Below are positions 43,222-54,799 of a stretch of 64,000 bases of DNA, one piece after another. The stretch is taken from the NCBI GenBank assembly GCA_019916065.1, contig CM034236.1, positions 18,902,805-18,966,804 on the forward strand, read 5' to 3'. The DNA comes from Vitellaria paradoxa (taxonomy: Eukaryota > Streptophyta > Magnoliopsida > Ericales > Sapotaceae). Position 1 is the first letter of the stretch; each line of letters begins with the position of its first letter. The notes beneath the pieces were generated by a model. The model had not been told where the DNA came from, did no database searches, and saw nothing but the letters and a program-made list of their open reading frames with translations. The position numbers were made by a program, and so were the translations under genes.

Positions 43222-44718
43222 TGATTACACTTGAAAAGTGTAATTACAAAGTCCCTAACTCAACACTTATTCATGAATTTAAATAATTAAAGTTGAAGTT
43301 TTAGTGTTATTATATTACTTATACTTTTATTGTTTTATTTGCATGGAAAAGGGCAAGGATGTCAAAGTTTATAGCTATGGAGAGGGCCCAGAAGACGAAG
43401 AAAAAGTCATGCTTCAAACCTTGCCTTGGATGAGCAAGACTAGCCTAAAGACCCTTTATGAAGAAGGAAAAGAAACGACAAAAAAGATACTTGGGGGTCG
43501 GGACCATCCATTCTAATGGTCGGGACCACAATAAGCTGAACATAAGAAAATACCATTCTGTGGTCCCGACCCCCTCTGTAAATGGTCGGGACCCCCATGT
43601 ATCCAGAAAATCAAGTTTTGAAGCCCGCCTCCTAGGGTTTCAGGCAACTATATAAAGAACCTAATGCACGGCCGTAGAGGGAACTTCTCTTTTACAATTT
43701 TGCTGAGACACTTAGAGAGATTAAATTAGTTTTACATTAATTTAGAGAGTATTTTACATGCTTGAAGATTGTTAATGAAGGTTTTTGGAGCACTTTTCTT
43801 CGTCATTGCTGCGTTGTTGAGTGTTTTTCTTTCCGAACGATTTCAGTTGTAAGTTATTTTCATTTCATTCTTTAATACAATGTTCTGTTTATTTCAATTA
43901 TTGAATCACATGATTAATTATTCTTTGATTGCGTTTGTGATGTTTAAACTAGTTGTAGCGTAAAACCCTAGTTCTTGGTTCAACGAATCAAGAATGGGTA
44001 GTTCACGAAAAACCTTGGGATGTTCGTAGAGCCTTCGCATGGGTTGTGAGAGCTCATACGTAAGATTCTACCATATTAAAATCTATTTTAACTTGTTTCG
44101 AAAACATTCGAAACCGAAAATCTTTAACCACACTCATTTGAAGTCACTGGTATGGGTTTTCGAATATAACCGTTTACATACTTTCGAATAAGGTTAAAAA
44201 TAGATTTCGAATTCATTTCTAGTTTCGTTTGTTTGAAAAACTTTCGGAAACAAAGGTCTTTAACCATATCCGCTTGAGATCACTGGTACTGACCTTTGAT
44301 TAAAATATTCTTAACACTTTTCGAATTAAACCCTACTCTAGATTTGAATAAAAACATCCCAAGGTAAAGTAGTGAGCTAGCTGAACTTGAAAGTTGGATA
44401 AAGAACCTCTTTAGTATTGTGCTTGTTATTTAATTTAATTTTTGAGTTGATTTATTCACTTTAAAATTTAGAGTAGATGCTTTGTTTACATTTTAAAATT
44501 AAATTGAATTTCTTTCATTTAGAATCTAAAACAAAAGTTTGAGTTGCTAAAAAATTAGTTTAAATTAATTTAGGTTCACCTACTAATTAAGAGAACAAGT
44601 CTAGAGCTTTTAACAAAGCCCTCCCTGTGGATTCGACCTCGGACTTATCGAGTTTAAAACTACGACTACCCTCTTGCATTTGAGAGGTAGAACCCAAAAC
44701 ACTTTTTAGGGTCGGTCA
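43222..44718 (+). repeat. Athila-2 3' LTR
   Basis: 1497 bp, TGATTACACTTG to GGGTCGGTCA. The end repeats 38870-38938 closely. Four GGTCGGGACC-type palindromes in two pairs (43496/43518 and 43562/43584) lie 55 bp upstream of a clear TATA box, CTATATAAAG (43648-43657). Related to the solo LTR at 11365 and the LTR at 50014. Confidence 0.87.
43496..43657 (+). promoter_or_regulatory. Athila-2 LTR promoter: two palindrome pairs and TATA box
   Basis: GGTCGGGACC at 43496 and 43518, its reverse complement GGTCCCGACC at 43562, and GGTCGGGACC at 43584 form two pairs, each 22 bp apart. TATATAAA at 43649-43656 follows 55 bp later. The spacing suggests cooperative protein binding on one DNA face; this is inferred. 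Confidence 0.6.
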
Positions 44719-46490
44719 CATAACAATAACTAACAGAAGGTAATTGGAAATTTAAATAAATCTTTGAGCATAATATTCTAAAAAAAATTCCAAACAAACA
44801 TCAATTAAAGGCTAAGTAAAGATAGCAGCATAAAAAAATTCATATAAAATAGAGCAGAATTTTGATATTTATAAACTTTATATCTATAGAAACTAGACTT
44901 TAGGACCTACAACTTTCATGTTTTACACTTTTTAAAATTCTAAAGTCTAAAAGTTCAAAAACAGCCTTGAATTCAGTTTGTTCAGAAAATATAATTTTAC
45001 CCGTGCTCAGTATTTGAGACATAACTTTTGACTCACATATCAAATTGATGCAAATCTTTTGAGGTTGGAAATAAAACATAAAGGGCTACAACTTTTATGT
45101 TTTAGCTGAAGCCTAATTCCACCATTTTAGGGGTCAGAAACACATCAGAAGTTACAAACAGAGAGCTGTAAGCATGCTGGGCTACATCAGTCAAAGTTTC
45201 GGCTTCCCTACCCCCAATATACGTGTATTAATTTTTTATCACAATCAAGTTTCATACTTCAAACTCAAAAAATGCTTTAGCTTCAAAATTGAAGGCATCA
45301 AATACATTTTAAGAGGTTCGTCATCCTACCTCAAGGAAGATATTGGTAACCAAGTCTAAGAAGGAAAAAGGAGTTGAGATTTGAACACCACCCAATTGAA
45401 AAGTTCCAAGCCTTTCTTCTTCCTCCAAGCAACACCGAATGTCCAACCACACTTGATAATAATGTTTTTTTCTTTTTTTTTTTTCTCTTTGAAGGCACAC
45501 AAATTTATAAGAAGTCATAGGAGTGTAGAGAAAGTGTCGGTAGAGAAAAACAACCTCCACTTCCTAAACTTGAAAGCCACTAAAGTAGGATTATGCATAT
45601 ATAATAGGTAGCATAATCCAATAATATTGCTTTGCCTTTTTGACTATCTAACCACATAATTTAAGAAATGTATTGGAGGATGGATGGAGATGGGTGGCAT
45701 GATCTGGGAATCATGCTTTGCTTTATTGACTAATAAACCAAATATTTTAAAAAAGGTATTGGGGGAGGTGTATGGAGGTGGCATAATCCGAGACTCATGC
45801 TAGCTTTTTGACTACTTAAACAAATTATTTAAAAGATGCTTTAAGTCTTTAAATCATGCTTGCTAAATAATTTGAAAGAAATGTTTTAAAGTCATCAATG
45901 TAGGGTCTTCTTTTTGACTAATGAACTAAATAATTTGAGAGATTGTGAGAGATGTATGGAAGAAGAATGGATGGAAAATGAAGTTTGGCAGGAAATGATT
46001 TAGAGCTACTATTCATGAGTCAACTCAGTGAGTGATAAAGTGAGTGATAAAGTGAGTTGAAGTGAGTCAAAGAAAGGACTGACCCATAGGTTAATGGGCT
46101 TAGGTTGAACTAAGTAGGTAATTGGGCTAGGAATTATTTGGATAAAAGTTTAGAAACTCTACATTAAACTCCCACATAGGGTGCAATTAAATCTGAAAAT
46201 CTTTCCAACTAATTTTATCATTCCAATATTTTCAAATCCTCAATTTTTTAGATTTTTACTATAATAAATATCACCACCACAGTTAAGCAAATTAATCAAG
46301 AGAAAAAATTCAAGTTATTACATTATTATTCTAGATTCACCATTAAACTCATTATCAACATAATTAACCATATACATCATTACAATCAATAATCTTAGTA
46401 TCTCAATACATCACAATAACAAATGTAATCTCATACAATGAGGAATAATGAAATAAAATGCCTATTCACACTCTAATCTCGATCTACCCC
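44719..46490. repeat. Old long-LTR sequence, middle part
   Basis: The host sequence resumes right of Athila-2. It contains the conserved LTR module in plus orientation (44985-45095, with CATAACTTTTGACTCACAT and GGGCTACAACTTTTATG) and a short tandem GAGTGATAAAGT near 46031. No gene seen. Confidence 0.45.
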
Positions 46491-46837
46491 TGATGTAAGA
46501 TAAATTTGATATTTCCTAATTTCTTTTGGATTAACTTTATTCCTATTTTATTTAGTATTTTGTTAGTTATCTTTAAGTCAAAGGCTATTTCTAATCAAAA
46601 TATAATTTGAATTGGATAGGAAGATTCTTAGAAAACCTTAGAATTAGATTTATCATTAGTTTTTCCTATAAATAGAACCTTTTGTAAACATTTTATATTC
46701 AAGTCAATTATTCATTCTTTATTTTAGAAATACAAACCCTAGATTTTTGTATTGAGTTTTCTCTCAAGTCTCTTGGTGAATTCTAAGATTTTGGCTTTAT
46801 CGTTGAACAATCCAATTTATTCTTACTTTACGCTGCA
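46491..46837 (+). repeat. 5' LTR of the short gypsy-derived element
   Basis: Begins TGATGTAAG and ends GCTGCA. It matches 47778-48134 with clear divergence, and has a TATA-like CTATAAATAG at about 46670. Confidence 0.8.
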
Positions 46838-46872
46838 TTAGGTGGTATTAGAGCAGGTTTCTCCTAATCCAA

Positions 46873-47545
46873 TGGCTAACCATGGCGGTAGTGGAGATAA
46901 TCAATGTTGTGATATAAATCAGAGATTGTAGGCTGTCTTAGCATAGGTCCAAGAACAATAGTTGGTAATGCGAGCTTTAGAACAGTGGATGACTGATCAA
47001 TTAGAGGAGATCAATGCACATATGGTGGCTCTATGGTGAATTGTTGGTGATAGGAACAAGAAAGCAAAACTAAATCTAGCCAAGAAAGTTTCCCGCGATG
47101 AAACAGTCGAGGGCTTCACTGCTTTAAAGCCTATAAGATGAGTAATGATAGATCTTGATGATAGTAATGATGATGGAAGTGATTTAGGATTTACGGTAGT
47201 TCGACCTAGAGGTAAAAGGAACGATAATTCTATATATCATACACCTCAGCATGATATATTTAAAGAAGATATTGAGGTAAGCAGGCTTCTAATTTTGTAG
47301 ACACTATATTTAAAGACAATTATAATTTAGATCAATTAGTTTTGGAAGAAAACAAAATTACACTTGCTCTTCAAGTTGAGGAGATTACAAATCCTATAAT
47401 ATTAGAAGTTACTAATCGTTTTGAGCACTACAGCTTGGATTTATTGTTTAACTGTGAAGAAGTTAGTGGCTTTATCAATTTTCAAATAGTAGAAGTCAAA
47501 GATGAAAGTACATTGAAATTTACAAGGGTTTATGACCCTTGCTAA
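46873..47545 (+). pseudogene. gag/pol remnants of the short gypsy-derived element
   Basis: Begins at ATG 46873 after the primer site and is interrupted by several stops. An open segment at 47342-47545 (EENKITLALQVEEITNPIILEV) has no recognisable catalytic motif. It is best read as rearranged polyprotein debris. Confidence 0.5.
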
Positions 47546-47777
47546 GTTAATATGATTGAATTTTCAACCATAAAGAATTACTCGAAGAATTGTCTGTAGA
47601 AAACGAAATTAAAGCATTATCACGTGTGAAGATGAAGATTATTCTCAAATTGGAATTATAAAAACTTTTGTCAATAACAAAAATTGCATTGAAGGTGCCT
47701 GCTCATAATGGTCCTCCATTTTTTTTAGATCTTACCTTAAATAACTCGAGGATGAGTTATTTTTAAGAAGAGTATAA

Positions 47778-48134
47778 TGAGGTAGGACAATTTTGATATT
47801 TTCTAATTTCTTTTGGATTAATTTTATTCTTATTTTATTTAGGATTTTATTAGTTGTCTTTAAGCCAAAGGCTATTGTAATCCAAATAGAATTTGAATTG
47901 GATAGGAAGGCTCTTATAAAATCTATCCTAATTAGAATTAGATTTATCATTATTTTTTCTTATAAATAGGACCTTTTCTAAATACTTTTTATTCAAGTTA
48001 ATTATTCATTCTTTATTTTAGAAATATAGACCCTAGACTTCTGTCTTGACTTTTCTCTCAATTCTCTTGGTGGATTCTAAGATTTTGTCTTTGTCATTGA
48101 ACAAGTCAATTTATCCTTACTTTAAGCTATGTCA
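47778..48134 (+). repeat. 3' LTR of the short gypsy-derived element
   Basis: Begins TGAGGTAGG and ends ATGTCA. It is preceded by AAGAAGAGTATAA, a weak polypurine tract. Confidence 0.8.
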
Positions 48135-48139
48135 ACCCT

Positions 48140-49679
48140 AATCTTATCCTGGTACGTGTGACTGTTAGCAAAGTATGCAAGGTCACCTACCATACTGTTT
48201 ATGCTTATAGTTGCAAGCGTTTATCTTGATACATCATGAATGAGGAATTATGTTACACTCCTAGCCCTTTTGCTAGGGAATCATATTATATCTTTATCCA
48301 GGCATCTGCTTATTTCAAGCAGAGTTCGATTGTAGTCTAGAGAAATAATTTCATAATAATATCCCAATGTTAATGTCCTAACTCTAATGACTAATCTTTA
48401 GCTATATATATCGACTCGGGATCATTTAATATTTTTAAAAATCTCATTTTATCATTTTTCTCAAAATCTACTATCCATGTACGTGACTTGTGCTTCATCA
48501 CATTAACAATAACAACATGGCACTCTCGGCTAATCAATAATTACAATTTATATATCCAAATGATGCTACTCTAACCCCATGCACATTATATGTTTAATCA
48601 TATATAATCAAGAGTTATGTATTAATAAAAAAATAAAGGTATGCAGTGTTCAAAAATCTATATACATATCTCATAATCTCAGAAAATACATAATCATAAT
48701 ATACATCACATATTCTTCAAGCAAGTCAAATATTCATAGAATCAGAATTGGCTAGACCTTCCCATGGAAAGGCTCTAGCAGCCTACTGGATGCCCATTGC
48801 TAGCCACAGAAAAATACCGAGACCTTATTGTGACAACCACTTCGTGTGGGAAGCTTGCAAGAAGTCTACTTTGACTCATGAGAAAATATCAAGAGTAGAA
48901 CTTGCAGTCATAGACCTCTTGGGAAGCTCGCTTCCATGGCTTGCAATCTACAGCTCAAATTTAAGCCGTAACCAGCTCAATTCGGCACTCTAGGCTCCAA
49001 ATTCGAACATTTCAAGCTCATAATGAAATCATAACGAATAACAACACAATATATCTCAACATTATTCAACAAATCTCAAAAAATTTAAGATTCAGCATGT
49101 ATATATGAACACCTATGCATGTATATACACACATATATATGTGCACAAATCTAATCTTAAAATAATATTATTACATATACACATCAATATGTTCTAAATA
49201 ATGCAAATAATTATAATCTAAATGTAAATTTACCTCACCTACCTCAGATCCTAAGAAAAATAAAAAAAAAGGCAAAGAAATCCTCGAAGCCTTAAAACTT
49301 CAATAACTTATGTCTCACTCCTTAAACACAATCACCACAAATAGACATCGTCACGATGATCACCGCATTTTCCCTTTGTCTTTATCTCACTTTTTTTCTC
49401 TCTCTTCTTTCTTTTTTGCTCTTATCCATTGCGGTTGTAAGTAGGAAAGAAAAAAATGAAAAATAAAATAAAGGAAATGAAAAGAAAAAGAGAAAAAGAA
49501 GAGAATAAAAATAAAAAGAGATTGGGCCTAATGCCCAACTCCAAGCCCAATAATAACTCTGGGCCAAAACCAGCCCAGGAAAATAAAATAAATCAACAAA
49601 TTCGACTAAACCTTAAGTCTAAATATTTAAATGGTTTGAATTCTTAATAAATGACAAAAAATAAATATTGGGTATTACA
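48140..49679. repeat. Old long-LTR sequence, right part
   Basis: Host sequence of the short element. Its right end, GGGTATTACA at 49670-49679, reads TGTAATACCC on the minus strand, a usual Gypsy LTR terminus. A GGCCCA/TGGGCC-rich stretch near 49525-49580 is also common in such LTRs. Family and exact borders are uncertain. Confidence 0.4.
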
Positions 49680-49779
49680 GCATCTTTATAAATTTTTTAA
49701 CTTAAAGAGTGCATCCACCCATTACCTTCAACTATATTTCTTGGCAAACTTCAATTTTAAAATTGGGTGAAAGATCAAG

Positions 49780-50013
49780 CACTACTAGAAATAGGACTTT
49801 TAACGGCCACCATAAGTAGTCGCTAAAGGTGGACAAGCGGTCGTTAAAAGCCTTTAACGACTGCATGGCGATTGCCAATAGGAAGATGCAAATACGTTGT
49901 CGCTTATTCTTATTAGCGACTATGGTGGTGGTCACTAACACTGTGGTTGCTAATAAGTATTAGGGACGACGTCAGTGATCACCCATGAACTTGTTGCCAA
50001 AGATATTAGCGAC
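49780..50013 (+). mobile_element. CACTA (En/Spm) transposon terminus
   Basis: CACTACTAGAAAT at 49780 is the diagnostic terminal repeat of CACTA elements. Repeated subterminal motifs follow on both strands: GTCGCTAAAG, AACGACTGC, TAGCGACTATGG, TAGCGACTGACC. The element is cut after 234 bp by Athila-3, and its other end is not in the window. Confidence 0.82.
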
Positions 50014-51446
50014 TGACCACTTCTAAATAATGCGTTTAGATTAAACTCTCAAGTGCAAGGGTGTGTGGTGTAACTTTAACTTGTGAGATTGAGATTGTAT
50101 CCTCAAGGAACCTAACATAATAGTTTCTAGGTTTTAAAAGGTATAAGTTACCCACTACTCAATTCAAAGTGAAATAGTTTCCAAATGTTTGTACGGATGA
50201 ATCTTCTTAAATCTCTAATAAATTTAAATGCTCAATTAAAATAAGTTAATTAAATAGAATTTTACCAAAATATTAAGCACATAAAAACAGCAAATAAACT
50301 AATTAAATGATGAAGTTACTAAAAAATAAAAATAAATTAGCAAATTAATTCAAAGTAATATGGAAATCAATTGAATAATTTCTTGATTCAACCTTCAATT
50401 CTGAGTGGAATCATTATTTCACAATCTGATGTGCAATTGACCACAATTTAAATTTCATGCAACGGAAAGATATCTTGAAAGTTCGTTAAGTTCCAAAATA
50501 CAATTTTATATTCACATTTAGGATTATAAAACTGGATTATCTTCTTTTCTATTATTTTGGTTCACACCTAATTAATTTATTTCAAAATTATAAAAGAAAT
50601 TTTTACTCCAAAATTCTTATCGCTGATTACAGAGAATGTGATCAAGAGTTTTCGTTTTTGAAAGCTTTTGATAACAAATGAAATCAAATCTCAAAAGAAA
50701 AATGTAGATCTATACATAGATGTTTTCACATCGCATGCATAGTTCTACGCACATTTTATTGATCGTAATGTTTCACCCTTCCTTGATTCGTTGAATCAAG
50801 ATTAAAGGATTTAGCCTAACATCGATTTAACATAAACAAAACACACAAAAAATAGCTAATAAACAATGAATAAATTTCATTAAATTAGAGAAGAAAAGAT
50901 AGTACCGTTCTTCTAAGCAAAGCTATAACCAAATCCACGAACAACAAAATAGAAATCACTCCAAAAACTAAACTAAACTCTCTGAGATGTATTCCAGAAT
51001 TGTAGAATAATATATTGAAAAGCATGTCTATTATGGCTGAAAACAACGTATTTATAGAAAAAAAAAGTCAAAACCCTAGTACTAAAAAATTTCATGTAAA
51101 ATAATCGCTGGTGTCTGGACTGCCCAATTAGATTGTCCAAACAATAGAGAGGGTTGAGCCCAAATCCGTCCTTTATTCCTTTTTCTCTAGTTGTCTCTTT
51201 GCTGCTGTCTAGATCGAACGTGAAACTGTCTAGACAGCAGGGGCCTTTTCCTCATTATCTTTATTATCGCTATTTTTCTCATTATCTTTATCACCGCTAA
51301 TTTTAATAATTTTCATCTTTTATTTGCATTTTGGAAACAAACACATAGTAAACATTAAAAGTAACTAAAAACTTTATAATTGTTAAACAAATACATGAAT
51401 TATGATCTAATTTGAGGTTTGTAATTACACTTTTCAAGTGTCATCA
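50014..51446 (-). repeat. Athila-3 3' LTR
   Basis: 1433 bp, starting TGACCACTTC and ending GTCATCA on the plus strand. The family matches the solo LTR at 11365 and the LTR at 43222 at both ends. It contains two pairs of TGTCTAGACA-like palindromes (51112/51134 and 51206/51227) and a minus-strand TATA box CTATAAATA at 51049-51057, 54 bp away. Confidence 0.85.
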
Positions 51447-54329
51447 CACCCCAAACTTAAGCATTGCTAGTCCCTAGCAATGACTTTATTAAAATGAATT
51501 AAACTACTATCCTATTTCTTTTTTCGTTGGAAACATGGTTGCACTTAGTAGTGTGCAACGAGCCTTTTAAACCCCTAGGTTTCCCCTAGTGAACGAGTGA
51601 AGTCTTGTGAGGGTTTGCAGTGAATTTACCCACAAAATTCCTGAACTAGTTCAATGAATAGTAAAACTCAATTCAATAACTCCTGATTCAATTCAATATG
51701 ACATAAGTAACAAAATCCAAAAATCGTATAAAATCTCTTAATTCATGTCAAACCTACCTAACCTTTCAACCATTTAATTTCAAATGCATCATTTCATGTT
51801 ATTCAATCAAAATAGCTATCAAATACACTCAAAAGATGATGGTTTCGACCTGAAAGATCATGAATATTTCACTCATCAAATGAATTCACACTAATAAAGA
51901 TTACTCTAAGGTTCATGCAAAGATGCAATGTCAAAGTTTGTGCATAGAACCCAAATAAGACGTGAATGAGAAAGAATTAGAAGATATGGGAATGTTTATA
52001 GCTTCATGGAAGAATGTATTGATGCATATACAAAATCACTAAGTTCAAATACACAGTTTAGATCAATACTTTTACAAACACCTTTCGCCTTACGTTCATT
52101 AGGTCTTTAAAAGCGTTGTAACTTGGCTGGGGGTTCAGGGCTTCTAAATGATAGATAAGGAATTCAAAGTGCATGTTTTAGGATTTAGTTAATAGTTTAA
52201 TATATCTCCTTCTCCTTCTCCCAAGCTTTCTCTTTATTTATTTTCATTTATTCAACCCACAACTAAAAACCAAGACTTCATATATATATGGGATCAATGT
52301 GTTGTCCCTAAATATTTTTTTTGAATAAAATGAAATTGAATCTGCATACTATCCCTTTCTTATTCACACTATACTCCTTTGTTCACTGATTTTCCCAAAA
52401 CACACAAAGATTAGGCTTTTCTACATATCTAAGGCTAAGTTGTTAAAACAAGAAAAATTTCAAATTTTTATTCAAAGGTTTCAAGTTAGCTCCTAGGAAG
52501 ATGTAAACAAGAAAAGGTATAGGCTCAAAGTAAACAAACATGGCCTAACATCACTCTAAAAGTTAGTAGCATTCTTCAGAAGTATTGATCCGATCATGTA
52601 TATAAAACAAAGTGTTTTGTGCATTCAATACCAAAACAATGTAATGTAATGAAGCTATATAAAAGAAACTGAGATGCAAGAACTAATTTAGAATTTTTAA
52701 TGAAAACTCTCAAGAATAAACAATGAGGATCAAAAGCTCACAAGATACTGGATTTAAGGTCTCCATCTATGTCTTGGTATACTTGAATAACTAAATATCA
52801 TGAACTCCAATTTGTAGTACACTCTAATTTAATGATTTCAAGTGGCACATTTTCAAGGCATTAGGAGCTCTTATGCTCAATTTGAATCAAGTGCCTTATT
52901 CAATATTAACCAGATCATTTGTTATCTTCATGACTAATACTACTATTAAACTAGTTAAAACAAATGCAAGACTTGAAAATTTTTAATTTTCATCAATTTT
53001 GGAAAGGTTTCTTTCAATTCAATGCATCTCAAAGTTAAATGAAATCATCATGCATAACCTACCCCCCAACTAAGGGAGCACATTGTCCTCAATGTGATGA
53101 AAATGGAATATGAAAGTATTTTGTGTGTGTGTGTGTGTGATGCATGATGATAGAAACTATGCATGTTATTCTAGTGGTATCCCCCAACTTGATTCATGAA
53201 TAAATTATGAAAAGGGAAGCTATAAAATAAAAAAAATAGAATAAATAACAAATGAAAGATAAAATATGTAAAGGGTAAATATTACCTCTGGCTAGGACAA
53301 TACTCATCCAGCAAACGCTTAACAATATCTAGAAGTACCTCGAAATGTGTCCTAGCCTCATTATCCGAGTTTGAAGTGGTGAGAGAGTCATCATCCTTAT
53401 CATCGATGTTAGTATTAGAATCTGGTATGTCCTTAAGGACTGGCATGTGATCGTAATCAGACTCAAGTGTAATGGTAATAGGGCATTTCGAATGGTTATC
53501 AGTAGCAGATTCTGGAGTTGGTGCTTCAGGCCACTCTGTAGCTATATCAACCTTAGCCCATTCCCTTCTTATTAAGATCTCAAGGTCAACTTCATCCCAC
53601 CCTTATCCCTCAAATAATTGGTGTGGAGCTATCAAAAATAATAGGGGATACTGAAATGGCCAGGGAAATGGAATACCACCCTCAAATGAGTCATCAAGCC
53701 ACTCATCTAAGTTAACCTTGGAATAGTCAGTCTCACCATTACTAATTTAGTTCTTAATAATGAGTCTCTCTCTCACTTTCATTCATTATCTATGGGTTCA
53801 GGTTTGTCAGACATGAGGAACTCATTCTTTACATTAAAATCAAAGTGGACTTAATAAAATGTTTAATAAGATATTACACCAACCAAGAAGCATGTACAAA
53901 CGAAAATAAAAGAAAAGTAAACAAATAGAAATGAAGATAACAAAAGTCATAAACAATAAATGATAATTTCAGATTACAAAATAAGGGTGAACTTGCTCAA
54001 TCTAAACTCGAATTATGTCCATATAAGAGAAAATAAAAAAGAGAGTTTTAGGATTACAAAATAGTACATCTGCTCAAATTCCTAAACTCTCATGAGAACT
54101 ACATGATCCAAAATGAAAACAAAAGGAGATATCTAGAATCAGGGTCACTGCAATAGATGGAAAGGATAATGACCAGCCTAGAGCTAGTCTAAGATACTCT
54201 GTAAAAACTGACCATGCTCTGCTTGAGTCATCTATATCTAAATAATGCTCTACCTGTCATCTCCTTGATTTTGTTCAAGATAACTCACCCTCTCCACTAA
54301 ATCTCCCAGGGTAGCTTAAGTGTTTTGAA
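51447..54329 (-). other. Athila-3 3' non-coding region
   Basis: It contains the hairpin with arms CATTGCTAG/CTAGCAATG (51462-51482) beside the C-rich (minus G-rich) polypurine tract, the inverted internal hairpin CATTG-TCCT-CAATG (53081-53094) beside CCCCCC (53062-53067), and a GT run near 53123-53139. No open gene is seen. Confidence 0.6.
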
Positions 54330-54618
54330 TCATATCAGCCAAATCAACATTAGACATTTCTTTCTCCTTCTTCTCCTCAGGAGCTTGAGAACTACTCCTT
54401 TCCTCCACTGGAGTGGGTTTGGTCTTTCTTTTCTTGTTGAGGAAAAGATGGCCACGAGACTTGGAATAGGGGGTGTAATTGAATAGGTGGAGGATAGTGG
54501 CAAAGGAAGATCATTAGAGATTGGTGCACTCTTTCTTCCAAAGATTTCAGTCAAAGCACCCCTAAAAGGAAAACCAACTTGGGCACTAGGTTGGTCAAAG
54601 GTATAAAGGATTTGTTGC
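54330..54618 (-). pseudogene. Athila-3 ORF3 fragment (C-terminal side)
   Basis: Minus-strand sequence reads FTDQP-like start, VGFPFRGALTEIFGRKSAPISND, then a basic tail with RRRRRKK. It joins in frame with 59591-59730 once Copia-2 is removed. It resembles the region after the plant transposon protein domain of Athila ORF3. Confidence 0.65.
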
Positions 54619-54792
54619 TGTAAAAGGACTAGAATTTCTTATTGATCCAAAATCACCAAGGGAGTACACATATATATACACATACGTAAGTGTCTGTTCA
54701 AGTCACCTACATACTAAATACCTATGTATGTACATGTATCTTAATTAAGGTACATTAATTCTGTGCATTCACCCTAAGATTATACATTAACA
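54619..54792 (-). repeat. Copia-2 3' LTR
   Basis: 174 bp, TGTAAAAGG to ATTAACA on the plus strand. On the minus strand the tract TTGAGGGAGAG directly precedes it as the polypurine tract. Confidence 0.9.
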
Positions 54793-54799
54793 CTCTCCC

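Larger units (their letters stand above)
38860..44718 (+). mobile_element. Athila-2: gag-only Athila-type element
   Basis: It has an 80-bp remnant of the 5' LTR (to 38938), a primer site at 38945, a decayed gag, a second ORF, a long non-coding region, a polypurine tract and a complete 3' LTR (43222-44718). RT, RNase H and integrase are absent: the gag-linked ORFs lead directly to the 3' non-coding region. It is therefore a non-autonomous member. The 5' LTR is truncated, so no target duplication can be read. Confidence 0.82.
46491..48134 (+). mobile_element. Short gypsy-derived LTR element (deletion derivative)
   Basis: Direct LTRs at 46491-46837 (347 bp) and 47778-48134 (357 bp) are flanked by ACCCC (46486-46490) and ACCCT (48135-48139), a 4-of-5 match. 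A tRNA-Met-like primer site GGTGGTATTAGAGC follows the first LTR. The internal 940 bp holds a gag-like start (MANHGGSGDNQ at 46873) with stops, and near 47745 the terminal ACTCGAGGATGAG phrase typical of the end of Gypsy polyproteins. It is a small non-autonomous element with most of pol deleted. Confidence 0.82.
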
